42,595 nt of DNA, from assembly GCA_030550095.1 (NCBI GenBank), contig JAUQQA010000018.1:1-42595 (forward strand), given 5' to 3'. Below, piece by piece: positions 27,186-36,765 of the stretch. The position numbers and the translations under genes were made by a program. Numbering within the stretch: position 1 is the stretch's first letter; every line of letters begins with the position of its first letter. This stretch comes from Chloroflexota bacterium (lineage in GTDB: Bacteria; Chloroflexota; Anaerolineae; J036; Brachytrichaceae). Below the pieces are notes generated by a model that did not search any database, was not told the origin of the DNA, and worked only from the letters and a program-made list of their open reading frames with translations.

Positions 27186-27560
27186 ATGGTTCGCATTCGA
27201 CTTCGCCGCATCGGCTCGCGCAACCAGCCGGTGTATCGCATCGTGGTTGCAGATAAAGAGGCGCCGCGCGACGGCGCGTTCATCGAAACGTTGGGCGTGT
27301 ACAACCCGCGCACTCAACCCGAGTTCATTGACTTCAAAGAAGACCGCGTGTACTACTGGCTGCGCGTCGGCGCTCAACCCAGCGAGGCCGTGGCGCAGAT
27401 CTTCCGCAAGACGGGCACCTTGGAGCGCTTTCAACGCTTGCTCAAGGGTGAACCAGAAGAGACATTGCTTGCCGAGGCTGCCGCCAAGCTGCAAGCGCTG
27501 CGCCCGCCGACGCTGCGCACGCGCATTGGCGTTGAGCACGGCGCGAAAGCGAAGCGCTGA
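27186..27560 (+). CDS. rpsP: 30S ribosomal protein S16
   Basis: 124 residues. The canonical start MVRIRLRRIGSRNQPVYRIV and the motif DGAFIETLGVYNP are intact. The C-terminus is about 35 residues longer than in E. coli, ending basic. It binds 16S rRNA early in small-subunit assembly. AGGAG sits 11 bases before the ATG, and a TACAAT box lies at 27145-27150. It opens the run rpsP-khpA-rimM-dprA on the plus strand. Confidence 0.96.
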   Translation: MVRIRLRRIGSRNQPVYRIVVADKEAPRDGAFIETLGVYNPRTQPEFIDFKEDRVYYWLRVGAQPSEAVAQIFRKTGTLERFQRLLKGEPEETLLAEAAAKLQALRPPTLRTRIGVEHGAKAKR

Positions 27561-27571
27561 TTTTGCCCCCT

Positions 27572-27802
27572 ATGAAGGCGCTCGTGGAGTACGTCGCTCA
27601 GCAGCTTGTGCCCGACCCCACCAAGGTGGTGGTAACGGAGCGCACAAGCCGCGGCACGGTGTTCCTCCGCCTTCGCGTGCCCAAGGAAGAACTTGGGCGC
27701 GTTATCGGACGCGAAGGACGCCTTGCGAGCGCTATGCGCGTATTGTTGCGCGTCGCTGGCGCGCGCACGCGCCGGCGCGTCGTGCTGGACATCACCGACT
27801 GA
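27572..27802 (+). CDS. khpA: KhpA-type KH-domain RNA-binding protein
   Basis: 76 residues: one KH domain. MKALVEYVAQQLVPDPTKV begins it, and the RNA-contacting GxxG loop is in GRVIGREGRLASAMR. KhpA (with KhpB) is a global RNA-binding protein in many Gram-positive bacteria. The gene sits between rpsP and rimM, its usual place. ATG at 27572 is preferred over an in-frame TTG three codons earlier. Confidence 0.92.
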   Translation: MKALVEYVAQQLVPDPTKVVVTERTSRGTVFLRLRVPKEELGRVIGREGRLASAMRVLLRVAGARTRRRVVLDITD

Positions 27803-27803
27803 C

Positions 27804-28316
27804 GTGCCGCGCAACACGCTCGTCTCGGTCGGCGTAGTGGCACGCCCTCACGGCATCACGGGTGAGGTTAAGCTCGAGGTCGTGCCCGCTTATGCTGAAG
27901 TGATTGTCCGTCACCTGCGCCGCGTCTTCCTCGGACCTGAGCGACAGCCCTACCGCATCCGATCCGCGCGACTTCACCAGCGCGCCGTCTTGCTGCACCT
28001 GGAAGGCGTGCGCACGCGGAACGATGCCGAGACCCTGCGCGGCGCTGAGGTCTTCCTTCACGCCGACGACTTACCTGCGCTGCCTGCTGGCGAGTACTAC
28101 ATGCACGAACTGCTCGGCTTACACGTGCTTGAGGCAGAGACCCAAACCGAGCTGGGAGAGTTGGCTGAAGTCCTCGTCACTGGCAGCAACGATGTGTACG
28201 TCGTGCGCCGCCCTGATGGGCGCGAATTGCTCCTTCCAGCGCTGCCAGACGTGATCCTCAGCGTGGACCTCGACGCCAACACCATGCACGTGCGCATCCC
28301 GCCTGGGCTAGAGTAG
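27804..28316 (+). CDS. rimM: Ribosome maturation factor RimM
   Basis: 170 residues with both domains: the N-terminal beta-barrel with VGVVARPHGITGEVKLEV and the PRC-barrel with PAGEYYMHELLG, GSNDVYVVRRPDG and LLLPALPDVI. It helps mature the 3' domain of the 30S subunit and binds S19. The start is the GTG at 27804, one base after the khpA stop. In many bacteria trmD and rplS come next; here dprA does. Confidence 0.93.
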   Translation: MPRNTLVSVGVVARPHGITGEVKLEVVPAYAEVIVRHLRRVFLGPERQPYRIRSARLHQRAVLLHLEGVRTRNDAETLRGAEVFLHADDLPALPAGEYYMHELLGLHVLEAETQTELGELAEVLVTGSNDVYVVRRPDGRELLLPALPDVILSVDLDANTMHVRIPPGLE

Positions 28317-28320
28317 TGAG

Positions 28321-29406
28321 GTGGCTCACGCAGAACTGCCGTACTACTTGGCGTTCGTGCGCGTGCGCGGCATCGGCGCAGTGCGCCTGCGCCGCCTCAA
28401 AACCCACTTCGGCTCTCTGCGCGACGCCTGGCACGCTAACGCCTTCGATCTTGCCGCTGCTGGGCTTGAAGAACGTTTGATCGGCGCTTTGCTCTCAGCG
28501 CGTCGCACCATCCATCCCGAGGCTGAGCTTGAGCGCTTACAGCGTGCCAGGGCCACAGCACTTACGTGGGACGACGAAGCCTACCCACGCCTGCTGCGCG
28601 AGATAGACGAACCGCCACCAGTGCTCTTCGTGAAAGGCACGCTTGCTGAAACCGATCGCTGGGCTGTTGCCCTCGTGGGCACGCGGCGCGCTACCGTGTA
28701 CGGCAAACAGGTTGCGGAGATGCTCGCGGCAGACCTCGCGCGCAATCGCGTGACAGTGGTTAGCGGCTTGGCGCGAGGTGTGGACGCCGTCGCTCACGAG
28801 GCAGCGCTGAAGGCGGGCGGGCGAACGATCGCCGTGCTGGGCTGTGGCGTGGACATCGTGTATCCTGCGGAGCATCGCCGCCTTGCCGAGCGCATCCTTG
28901 AGAACGGCGCGCTCGTGAGTGATTACCCTCTCGGCACACCTCCTGATGCACGTAACTTCCCACCACGCAACCGCATCATCAGCGGGCTGAGCCTCGGCGT
29001 CGTGGTGGTGGAAGCAGACGAACAAAGTGGCGCGCTGATCACGGCGCAGTTCGCCGCCCAGCAAGGGCGTGAAGTCTTCGCCGTTCCCGGCAACATCCTC
29101 AACCGCTCCAGCCGAGGGACAAACAAACTGATCCAAAACGGCGCAAAACTCGTCCTCGACGTGGAAAACATCCTCGAGGAGCTGAACTTGAGCGCAGTCG
29201 CCGATCGCGCAAGCGTTGCTGCGATCGCGCCAGAAAACGATCTGGAGCGCGCGCTGCTCGCCCTGCTCTCGCACGAGCCTTGTGATGTGGACACGCTTGT
29301 GCGCAGCGTGGGGCTGCCTACTGAAACCGTGATCGCCGCGCTCACGTTGATGGAGCTGAAGGGGCTAGTGCGCCATGCAGGCAGCATGAGCTACGTGCTG
29401 GCTTGA
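28321..29406 (+). CDS. dprA: DNA-processing protein DprA
   Basis: 361 residues starting with GTG. A helix-hairpin-helix/SAM-like head (VRVRGIGAVRLRRLKTHFG) precedes the Rossmann-like DprA core with VALVGTRRATVYG, SGLARGVDAVAHEAAL, AVLGCGVDIVYPAEHR, FPPRNRIISGLS and EQSGALITAQFA. A C-terminal winged-helix domain follows (~300-361). It loads RecA on incoming single-stranded DNA in natural transformation. It lies 4 bases after rimM, in place of trmD, and makes DNA uptake plausible here. Confidence 0.94.
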   Translation: MAHAELPYYLAFVRVRGIGAVRLRRLKTHFGSLRDAWHANAFDLAAAGLEERLIGALLSARRTIHPEAELERLQRARATALTWDDEAYPRLLREIDEPPPVLFVKGTLAETDRWAVALVGTRRATVYGKQVAEMLAADLARNRVTVVSGLARGVDAVAHEAALKAGGRTIAVLGCGVDIVYPAEHRRLAERILENGALVSDYPLGTPPDARNFPPRNRIISGLSLGVVVVEADEQSGALITAQFAAQQGREVFAVPGNILNRSSRGTNKLIQNGAKLVLDVENILEELNLSAVADRASVAAIAPENDLERALLALLSHEPCDVDTLVRSVGLPTETVIAALTLMELKGLVRHAGSMSYVLA

Positions 29407-29449
29407 GATCACTTTCACGCGTCCGCACGTGCTACCATTAGCACTACAC

Positions 29450-30112
29450 ATGTCAAGCGATCCAGAAACCCCGCCGCTCATGCCTGGCGAACGCCTTTCG
29501 CGCGAGGAGTTCGAGCGCCGTCACGCCGCAACGCCCAAAGCAAAAGCAGAGCTGATCAAAGGCGTGGTGCACATGTCGCCGCACGCCAAAGTGCTCAAGC
29601 TGGAGCACGCGCAGACGCATCTTCTGCTCGCCACGTGGCTCGGTGTGTATGCGGCGCACACGCCCAGCGCGTTGGCGCTGGATAACGTCTCCTACCGTGT
29701 TGACGCGCAAAACGAGCTGCAACCCGATCTCGTGCTCATGCTGCGCGATGGACGCGCCTATGTGGACGCAGAGGGGTTTCTGGCGGGCGCGCCTGAATTG
29801 GTGATCGAGGTCGCTGTGAGCACTGCCGATCGCGATCTCGGTGCAAAGCGCGAGGTTTACCAACGCGCAGGCGTGCAAGAATATGCCGTGTGGCACGTTA
29901 GCGAAGCGCTGTTCAACTGGTGGGTGCTGGAGCAGGGCGTTTACCAAACGTTGACGCCCAACACCGAACAGGTGCTGCACAGCCGCGTCTTCCCAGGCTT
30001 GTGGCTCGACGTGCCCGCGCTGTTGCGACGCGACCTCGCGGCGATGCTTGCGCGCTTGCACGAGGGGCTGCGCAGCGAAGCACATGCAGCGTTCGTCAAG
30101 CAACGCGGTTAA
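29450..30112 (+). CDS. Uma2 family PD-(D/E)XK endonuclease-like protein
   Basis: 220 residues of the Uma2 family (DUF820). Key elements: ELIKGVVHMSP near the start, LQPDLVLM with the acidic active-site residue, and the core EXK-like VIEVAVSTADRDLGAKREVY followed by VQEYAVW. Uma2 proteins are predicted nucleases, abundant in Chloroflexota and cyanobacteria, with no settled function. A TACCAT box (29433-29438) stands 11 bases before the ATG and no RBS is seen. Confidence 0.87.
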   Translation: MSSDPETPPLMPGERLSREEFERRHAATPKAKAELIKGVVHMSPHAKVLKLEHAQTHLLLATWLGVYAAHTPSALALDNVSYRVDAQNELQPDLVLMLRDGRAYVDAEGFLAGAPELVIEVAVSTADRDLGAKREVYQRAGVQEYAVWHVSEALFNWWVLEQGVYQTLTPNTEQVLHSRVFPGLWLDVPALLRRDLAAMLARLHEGLRSEAHAAFVKQRG

Positions 30113-30122
30113 ACTTCACAGC

Positions 30123-30368
30123 ATGACGACGATCAGCACTGAACTTCTCGAAATCCTCCGCTGCCCCTATTGCGTTAGCAGCAGCACACGCCAACCTGGC
30201 GATGACCCCGGCCGCCTCACGCTTTACAAGGACACCTGGTTGATCTGCGAGGGGTGCGGGCGCAAATACCCCATCAAGGACGGCATCCCTGTCATGTTGA
30301 TTGACGAGGGCGAGAAATGGATGCACGTGAAGCCTGAGGACTTGCCCGTGCCGCCGCCACAAGACTGA
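30123..30368 (+). CDS. Trm112-like zinc-ribbon protein
   Basis: 81 residues. Two knuckles, CPYC and CEGCG, frame a small zinc ribbon followed by the family motif YPIKDGIPVMLIDE. Bacterial Trm112-like proteins are small partners of methyltransferases or of unknown role; one such partner is not apparent here. The C-terminus is proline-rich. It lies 10 bases behind the Uma2 gene and 12 bases before the OB-fold gene, so these three are likely one unit. Confidence 0.88.
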   Translation: MTTISTELLEILRCPYCVSSSTRQPGDDPGRLTLYKDTWLICEGCGRKYPIKDGIPVMLIDEGEKWMHVKPEDLPVPPPQD

Positions 30369-30380
30369 TCACAGCACGCG

Positions 30381-31352
30381 ATGCGATTGCTCAAGCTGCT
30401 GGTGCTGTTTTTGGCACTTAGCAGCACCGTTGCGCTGGTGTTGGCGTCGCGCCTCACCGCGCGCACCGTGATCACAGCAGACGCCATCCAGCCAGCGATG
30501 AACTTTGCCTTCGTCGGGCTGCGCGGTGTGATCCCCGCGTATCCCAAACTCGAAGAAGGGTACCTTTCGTTTCGGCTGCGCGACGAGAGCGGCGAAGTGC
30601 GTGTGGTGGCGTATCGCCAGGTGGTCGAGGCACTGCGCCGCGAAGGGCGCATCCCAGCACCCGGCGATCGCGTGCACGTGGAGGGCACGCTGCGCGTGCG
30701 CGAGGACGACGCCGTGCTCATCCTCAGCGTGCCCAAGCTGCTGCGCCTCGAACGCCCCGAAGCGCGTGCGATTCCCCTCGCGCAACTACCCGAAGCTTCT
30801 CTCGGCGAGCACGTCCGTGTGCGCGGGCAAGTGCGCCGCGTGCGCGATGTGGCAGGCTTGCGCATCCTCACCTTGCGTGAGGGCGATGCCGTCGCCGATG
30901 TCGTGTTCCCTTTGCAGTCTGCGCCATGGGGCGCACCACCCCAGGTGGGATTGGGGACATGGGTGGAGATCAGCGGCGGCGTGGGGGAATACCGAGAGAC
31001 GAAACAAGTGCTGGCGCGCAGCGCTGAAGATGTGCGCCACCTCGCTGCGCCACAGCTACACCTTGCTGCCTCTTTCCCCTTTGACCGCAACGCCGTTGGA
31101 CGTTGGTTGAGCGTGCGCGCGCGCGTCGCGGAGCTGCGCCCCTTCAGCGTTGGGATGCGCCTTGTGCTCGAGGACGCGCAGCGCCGAACGCTCGATGTGG
31201 TGATCTTCGATGACCTGTGGAATCAACTTCCGTTCTCGCAGACGCTGCTGATCGGCGACACGGTGTGGGCACAAGGCGAGCTAGCGCTCTACCGCGGGCG
31301 CTTGGAGCTGCTGCCCGAGTTGCCCACAGATGTGCAACGTGAGGCGCGTTGA
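30381..31352 (+). CDS. Exported protein with OB-fold-like repeats
   Basis: 323 residues. Residues ~3-22 form a hydrophobic helix (LLKLLVLFLALSSTVALVLA) without a lipobox, so the protein is exported or anchored. The rest reads as three beta-rich units of the OB type (~45-120, ~130-215, ~230-315), each with a GD/GE-containing strand such as PGDRVHVEGTL and IGDTVWAQGEL. An OB triplet outside the cytoplasm might bind nucleic acid or glycan; neither can be decided. I do not recognise a named family. Confidence 0.7.
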   Translation: MRLLKLLVLFLALSSTVALVLASRLTARTVITADAIQPAMNFAFVGLRGVIPAYPKLEEGYLSFRLRDESGEVRVVAYRQVVEALRREGRIPAPGDRVHVEGTLRVREDDAVLILSVPKLLRLERPEARAIPLAQLPEASLGEHVRVRGQVRRVRDVAGLRILTLREGDAVADVVFPLQSAPWGAPPQVGLGTWVEISGGVGEYRETKQVLARSAEDVRHLAAPQLHLAASFPFDRNAVGRWLSVRARVAELRPFSVGMRLVLEDAQRRTLDVVIFDDLWNQLPFSQTLLIGDTVWAQGELALYRGRLELLPELPTDVQREAR

Positions 31353-31366
31353 CCTCGCCTGTGCAC

Positions 31367-31395
31367 TTGTGGATTTGCGCAAGCAGGGCTATAAC
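31367..31395 (+). promoter_or_regulatory. Sigma-70-type promoter of mgtC
   Basis: TTGTGG (31367-31372) and TATAAC (31390-31395) are separated by 17 bases. The predicted transcription start is ~5 bases before the ATG at 31407. Confidence 0.6.
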
Positions 31396-31406
31396 GATGC
31401 GCGAAC

Positions 31407-31871
31407 ATGCCGCTCACGCTTGAGGCGCAACTCGACCTGTTCCTTCGCGTCCTTGCTGGCGCGGGGCTGTGCGCAGTGATTGGTATCGAGCGCGAGCGCC
31501 ATGGACACGCCGCAGGCTTGCGCACCCACATGCTGGTCGGGCTGGGTGCCGCGCTTTTCACTGTGCTCTCGTTCTACGCTTTCCCCAACAGCGACCCCGC
31601 GCGTATTGCAGCCCAGATCGTGAGCGGCATTGGCTTCCTTGGCGCTGGCGCTATCCTTCAGCGGCGCGACCGTTACCACATGCACGGCTTGACCACAGCC
31701 GCTAGCATCTGGGCGAGCGCGGCAATCGGCATGGCGTGCGGCGCAGCGCTCTACGTCATCGCCGCGCTCACAGCATTGCTCGTGGTGATTGTGCTCGCCG
31801 TGCTTGCGCCCCTCGGTGAGCGCCTCAGACCGCCTTCAAAGGCAGAACCCGAAGGAGTCCCATACCCCTAA
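31407..31871 (+). CDS. MgtC/SapB family membrane protein
   Basis: 154 residues with about four membrane helices. The family core is evident: GAGLCAVIGIERERHGHAAGLRTHMLVGLGAALFT, then the highly conserved IVSGIGFLGAGAILQ and LTTAASIWASAAIGMACG. The C-terminal soluble domain of Salmonella MgtC is absent, as in most relatives. MgtC proteins influence Mg2+ homeostasis and ATP synthase; here the role is not set by neighbours. It is followed after 15 bases by the isomerase gene. Confidence 0.92.
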   Translation: MPLTLEAQLDLFLRVLAGAGLCAVIGIERERHGHAAGLRTHMLVGLGAALFTVLSFYAFPNSDPARIAAQIVSGIGFLGAGAILQRRDRYHMHGLTTAASIWASAAIGMACGAALYVIAALTALLVVIVLAVLAPLGERLRPPSKAEPEGVPYP

Positions 31872-31886
31872 GAGGAGTTCATCCGT

Positions 31887-33539
31887 ATGCCATACGCTAT
31901 CCCAAAAATCCCCAAGCCGAAGACCGCAAAGCCGAACACCGCCTATCTCATCGCCAATGGTGACCTGCGCCTTTCTGCCAATCAAGTGTGTTGGCCCGCA
32001 CAAGAGGACATGGAGCGCCGGGTGATCGCCGCATTTGCCCAAGAGGGCGTCAAGGTGATCCGCGCACACCCCTACGACCCCGAGTTGAAACACGGGTTCA
32101 TCTGGAACCAGCGCATGGGCATGGACGTGTTCCAGAACATCCCGCCCGACGCGCCGCTGATTGTCGCCGAAGCTGTGTGGCAATACAGCTACCACATCCT
32201 GCCCGGCTTGCGCGATCATCGCGGACCAATCCTCACCGTCGCCAACTGGAGCGGGCAGTGGCCCGGCTTGGTGGGCATGCTCAACCTGAACGGCAGCCTC
32301 ACCAAGATGGGCGTGAAATACAGCACGATCTGGAGCGAGACGTTCGAGGACGACTTCTTCCGCAAGGCGATCCGCCAATGGATTCGCACAGGGCGCATCA
32401 AACACGACACAAGCCACGTCCGTCCGCTCAACCTCGATCGGCTGCCAGCAGCAGAACGCAAACTCGGGCTTGCGCTTGCGGAATACCTCAAGCGCCGCAA
32501 GGCGATCATCGGCGTGTTCGACGAAGGCTGCATGGGGATGTACAACGCCATCATTGATGACGAGCTGCTCAACCCAACAGGGATTTACAAAGAGCGCCTC
32601 AGCCAGAGCGCACTGGTCGCTGAAATGCGCAACGTGACGGACGAAGAAGCCAACGCCGCACGCCAGTGGCTCGAAGCGCGCGGCATGACCTTTAAGACCG
32701 GCACCGACGAAGCCACCGAGCTGACTGATTGGCAGATCCGCGAGCAGCTCAAGATGTACATCGCTGCCGTGCGCATCGCAGCCGATTTCTCCTGCGACGC
32801 GATCGGCATCCAATATCAGCAAGGCTTGAAGGACATGACGCCCGCAAGCGACCTCGCCGAGGGCTTGCTGAACAACGCCGAGCGCCCGCCCGTCTACCGC
32901 CGCGGCACAAACGAGGAGCTTTACCCCGGACGACCGCTGCCGCATTTCAACGAGGTGGATGAAGGCGCGGCTGTGGACGCACTGGTAACCAATTGGGTGT
33001 GGACCGCGATGGGGTTCGACCCCGCCACCACGCTGCATGACCTCCGCTATGGCGAGCACTACAAAGACGAGAAACTCGATGCCTTTGTATGGGTGTTCGA
33101 GATCAGCGGCGCAGCACCCCCCTCGCATTTCATCGGCGGCTACGCTGGTGCTGTGAGCGAACGACAGCCACCGATGTACTTCCGCCTCGGCGGCGGCACG
33201 CTCAAAGGCATCAGCAAGCCAGGCGAGATCGTCTGGAGCCGCGTCTTCATCGAAAATGGGGCGTTGCACGCCGACCTGGGGCGCGCGACCGTGGTGGAGC
33301 TGCCGCGCGAGGAGACCGAGCGACGTTGGCAAATGACCACGCCCCAGTGGCCCATCATGCACGCTGTGCTTCATGGCGTCACGCGCGATCAGATGATGGC
33401 GCGCCACAAGTCCAACCATATCCAAGTCGCTTATGCGCCAGACGCGAAAAGCGCCGACAAGGCGCTTGCCGCCAAAGCCGCCATGTTTGCCGGCATGGGC
33501 ATTAAGGTTCACCTTTGCGGCGATGTGAAAGTTGGGTAA
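31887..33539 (+). CDS. L-fucose/L-arabinose isomerase family protein
   Basis: 550 residues. The overall pattern is that of the fucose isomerase family: NQVCWPAQEDMERRVIAAF early, VANWSGQWPGLVGMLNL, IIGVFDEGCMGMYNAIID with acidic metal-site candidates, CDAIGIQYQQGLKD, and a C-terminal barrel with a histidine-rich HAVLHGVTRDQMMARHKSNH. It probably interconverts an aldose and a ketose; the exact sugar is open. AGAGGAG lies 9 bases before the ATG. Downstream, convergent, are an oxidoreductase and a sugar isomerase/epimerase, so it is part of a carbohydrate module. Confidence 0.82.
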   Translation: MPYAIPKIPKPKTAKPNTAYLIANGDLRLSANQVCWPAQEDMERRVIAAFAQEGVKVIRAHPYDPELKHGFIWNQRMGMDVFQNIPPDAPLIVAEAVWQYSYHILPGLRDHRGPILTVANWSGQWPGLVGMLNLNGSLTKMGVKYSTIWSETFEDDFFRKAIRQWIRTGRIKHDTSHVRPLNLDRLPAAERKLGLALAEYLKRRKAIIGVFDEGCMGMYNAIIDDELLNPTGIYKERLSQSALVAEMRNVTDEEANAARQWLEARGMTFKTGTDEATELTDWQIREQLKMYIAAVRIAADFSCDAIGIQYQQGLKDMTPASDLAEGLLNNAERPPVYRRGTNEELYPGRPLPHFNEVDEGAAVDALVTNWVWTAMGFDPATTLHDLRYGEHYKDEKLDAFVWVFEISGAAPPSHFIGGYAGAVSERQPPMYFRLGGGTLKGISKPGEIVWSRVFIENGALHADLGRATVVELPREETERRWQMTTPQWPIMHAVLHGVTRDQMMARHKSNHIQVAYAPDAKSADKALAAKAAMFAGMGIKVHLCGDVKVG

Positions 33540-33568
33540 GCGCGCTGTTCCCCTCGCCTCAAACACAC

Positions 33569-33600
33569 GACCGCCGAGCTTGGTCTGCTCGGCGGTCATT
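33569..33600. terminator. Bidirectional hairpin between convergent sugar genes
   Basis: A perfect 11-bp stem, GACCGCCGAGC/GCTCGGCGGTC, with a 7-base loop, lies 30 bp after the isomerase stop and 26 bp before the oxidoreductase stop. Plus-strand tail is ATTTC, so the U-tract is short. Confidence 0.65.
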
Positions 33601-33622
33601 TCGTCGCTAGGCCGTGGCGCTC

Positions 33623-34813
<1,191 letters not shown>

Positions 34814-34842
34814 GGTTCTTGCTCCTGCGCTTGCAGCTCGGG

Positions 34843-35844
34843 TTACTTGCGCTCGAAGGCAGCGTCGAAGGCTTGAGCGCTCGGCTTAAAGTCGTAGCGG
34901 CGCACGTTTGCGCAGCTTTCGGCGGCGCCGTGCTCGCGATCCATGCCGGGGTCTTCCCACTCCACTGAGAGCGGTCCGTCGTAGCCGATCTCGTTCAGCG
35001 CGCGGATGATGGCGTCGAAGTCGATCTTGCCGCGCCCGACGCTGCGGAAGTCCCAATAGCGGCGCGAATCGCCGAACATCGTGTGCCCGCCGAATACGCC
35101 AGCTTGCGTGGGCACGCTGCTCCACCATACATCTTTCATGTGAACATGGAAGATGCGGTCGCGGAACTTGCGGATGAAACCCACGTAGTCAACCCCTTGA
35201 TAGCCAAAGTGGCTTGGGTCGTAGTTGAAGCCGAACGCAGGGTGACCGCTGACGGCATTGAGCGCGCGCTCAGCGCTGACGATGTCGAAGGCGATCTCTG
35301 TGGGGTGCACCTCAAGCGCAAAGCGCACGCCGTTCTCGTGGAACACGTCGAGGATCGGCTTCCAGCGCGCGGCGAAATCGGCGAAGCCCGCCTCTATCAG
35401 TGCTGGCGGCACGGGCGGAAACGAATACACGTAGTGCCAGATGCGGCTGCCGGTGAAGCCGTTGACCACCCTAACGCCAAACAGCTTTGCGGCGCGCGCC
35501 GTGTTCTTCATCTCCTCGGCGGCGCGCTCGTTCACGCCGTCAGGGTTGCCGTCGCCCCACACGCGCGGCGGCAGAATAGCTTTGTGGCGCTCGTCAATGC
35601 GGTCGCACACCGCCTGCCCGACAAGGTGGTTGCTGATGGCGAAGCATTGCATGCCATACTTCTCCAGCACGTCGCGGTGGCGGCGCACGTAGCCGTCGTC
35701 GCTCAGCGCCTTCTCCACGTCGAAGTGATCACCCCAACATGCCAGCTCTACGCCGTCGTAGCCGAACGCCTTGGCCTTCGCCACGATAGTCTCAAACGGC
35801 AAATCTGCCCACTGCCCAGTGAAAAGCGTTACAGGTCTTGCCAT
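34843..35844 (-). CDS. Sugar phosphate isomerase/epimerase (AP endonuclease 2 superfamily TIM barrel)
   Basis: 333 residues of the xylose-isomerase-like TIM-barrel family (IolE/IolI type). Candidate metal ligands appear in order at strand ends: Glu in FALEVHPTE, Asp in [11 protein letters not shown], His in IFHVHMKD, and Glu in [11 protein letters not shown]. It likely isomerises or epimerises a keto-sugar or cyclitol. GAGGAG lies 7 bases before the ATG at 35844, which favours it over an in-frame codon at 35859. It is the first gene of the two-gene operon. Confidence 0.88.
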   Translation of the reverse strand: MARPVTLFTGQWADLPFETIVAKAKAFGYDGVELACWGDHFDVEKALSDDGYVRRHRDVLEKYGMQCFAISNHLVGQAVCDRIDERHKAILPPRVWGDGNPDGVNERAAEEMKNTARAAKLFGVRVVNGFTGSRIWHYVYSFPPVPPALIEAGFADFAARWKPILDVFHENGVRFALEVHPTEIAFDIVSAERALNAVSGHPAFGFNYDPSHFGYQGVDYVGFIRKFRDRIFHVHMKDVWWSSVPTQAGVFGGHTMFGDSRRYWDFRSVGRGKIDFDAIIRALNEIGYDGPLSVEWEDPGMDREHGAAESCANVRRYDFKPSAQAFDAAFERK

Positions 35845-35873
35845 GGTGGTGCTCCTCAAGTGGTAGTGAGCTT

Positions 35874-35902
35874 AGTCTAGCGACATGCCGCGGATTCCGC
35901 AA
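35874..35902 (-). promoter_or_regulatory. Sigma-70-type promoter of the isomerase-oxidoreductase operon
   Basis: Minus-strand TTGCGG (35897-35902) and TAGACT (35874-35879) with a 17-base spacer. The box overlaps the last codons of a decayed transposase, so the promoter lies in, or was created by, IS-derived sequence. Confidence 0.65.
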
Positions 35903-36095
35903 CAGACTCACTTTTGCTGCGCGAACGGATACGGTCGCCAAGCTGGCGCTTGATAACCAATTGCACGGTTTCCGCGTTCCAGCCTTGCCCATAGAGCCCA
36001 TCCAAGCGAGCGCAAGCTTTGCGTTGCGGAGCAAACACCGCCTCATGACGGCGAATGGGCGGTACCAGGCGGCATTGGGGTAGGTGTAGGCATGC
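35877..36095 (-). pseudogene. DDE transposase (IS4/IS5-like) C-terminal remnant
   Basis: A 72-codon frame without a start codon ends in TAG at 35877-35879. It reads RLVPPIRRHEAVFAPQRK, then LDGLYGQGWNAETVQLVIKR, then QLGDRIRSRSKSES. The YGQxWxAETVxxxIKRxLGD pattern is the last catalytic block of many IS4/IS5-type DDE transposases, where the Glu of AET completes the triad. The N-terminal part and the usual tail after the block are missing. It sits at the left end of the cassette array and donates sequence to the promoter of the adjacent sugar operon. Confidence 0.6.
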
Positions 36096-36166
36096 GTGCC
36101 GGTGGCGGGGAAGCTGGAGTTGGGAATGGTGTTAGTCAAGGTGCAAGGAAATTCAAAAGACTGGCT

Positions 36167-36245
36167 GCCCAACAATCCGCGGCTTAGCCGCAGCGCGGAG
36201 CGAGCACAGCGAGCGGAGCTTTGTCGGCTAAGCTGCGTGTTGGGC
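36167..36245 (-). repeat. attC-like site A
   Basis: 79 bp with ends GCCCAAC (36167-36173) and GTTGGGC (36239-36245), matching the RYYYAAC/GTTRRRY cores of attC. Inner arms CGGCTTAGCCG and CGGCTAAGCTG are complementary with mismatches, as expected of a folded single strand. It lies 14 bases behind the stop of the nuclease-like gene. Confidence 0.72.
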
Positions 36246-36259
36246 GGCAACTTCGCTGC

Positions 36260-36739
36260 TTACTCAAAGATACCAAGAATATCCCAGCGATCTTTCCATT
36301 GCTCGAGCCTACTCTCGTCAATCGAGTGATGCGTAGAGTTTGGATTTCCAGGACGTTTTCCGCCGTGTTTGTTCAGATACTCTTGGTGTGTCCTATAGAT
36401 GTTGTCCTTTATCCACCATTCTGGCACGACCCAGTAGCGCGGCGCTGTGTTTATATCACCCAAATCAACAAACACCCAGAAATTGCTTTCGTCATCTTTT
36501 GGAGACATTGGCTGGCTGCCGACAATACTTGAATGCCACGTCTTTCCACCACGCTTGGTCCTAACCTGAATGTAAACCGTGCGACTTTCATCACTGTTGC
36601 AAGCGATAACATCAATCTTGGGCATATTACCAGCAACAGGTACGGCAAACGCCCCGCGTTTGTTCAACTCAGCGACGACAAAATACTCACCTGCACGACC
36701 GACTTGTTGAGTTGTTGCTCTGCGCGACTTTGCTGCCAT
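36260..36739 (-). CDS. Cassette gene 1: PD-(D/E)XK nuclease-like protein
   Basis: 159 residues. After a basic start, GRAGEYFVVAELNKRGAFAV, PKIDVIACNS and VYIQVRTKRGGK follow the order E, then D, then (Q)xK of PD-(D/E)XK endonuclease-like proteins. The usual IQVKT is IQVRTK here, so catalysis is not assured. The C-terminal half is Trp-rich (WVVPEWWIKDN, LEQWKDRWDIL). It is AT-rich relative to its surroundings. It begins 26 bases after site B and ends 14 bases before site A, filling its cassette. A defence or restriction role is plausible but unproven. Confidence 0.72.
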   Translation of the reverse strand: MAAKSRRATTQQVGRAGEYFVVAELNKRGAFAVPVAGNMPKIDVIACNSDESRTVYIQVRTKRGGKTWHSSIVGSQPMSPKDDESNFWVFVDLGDINTAPRYWVVPEWWIKDNIYRTHQEYLNKHGGKRPGNPNSTHHSIDESRLEQWKDRWDILGIFE

Positions 36740-36765
36740 AGGAAATCTCTGTACTGCTCGCTACC

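Noticed and set aside
31836-33599. Minus-strand frame of 587 codons opposite the isomerase gene
   Set aside because: It has no recognisable domain and covers a well-supported plus-strand enzyme with its own RBS and terminator; an antisense shadow.
35792-36250. Minus-strand 152-codon open frame
   Set aside because: It runs out of frame through site A, the transposase remnant, the operon promoter and the start of the isomerase gene. The transposase similarity is in a different frame.
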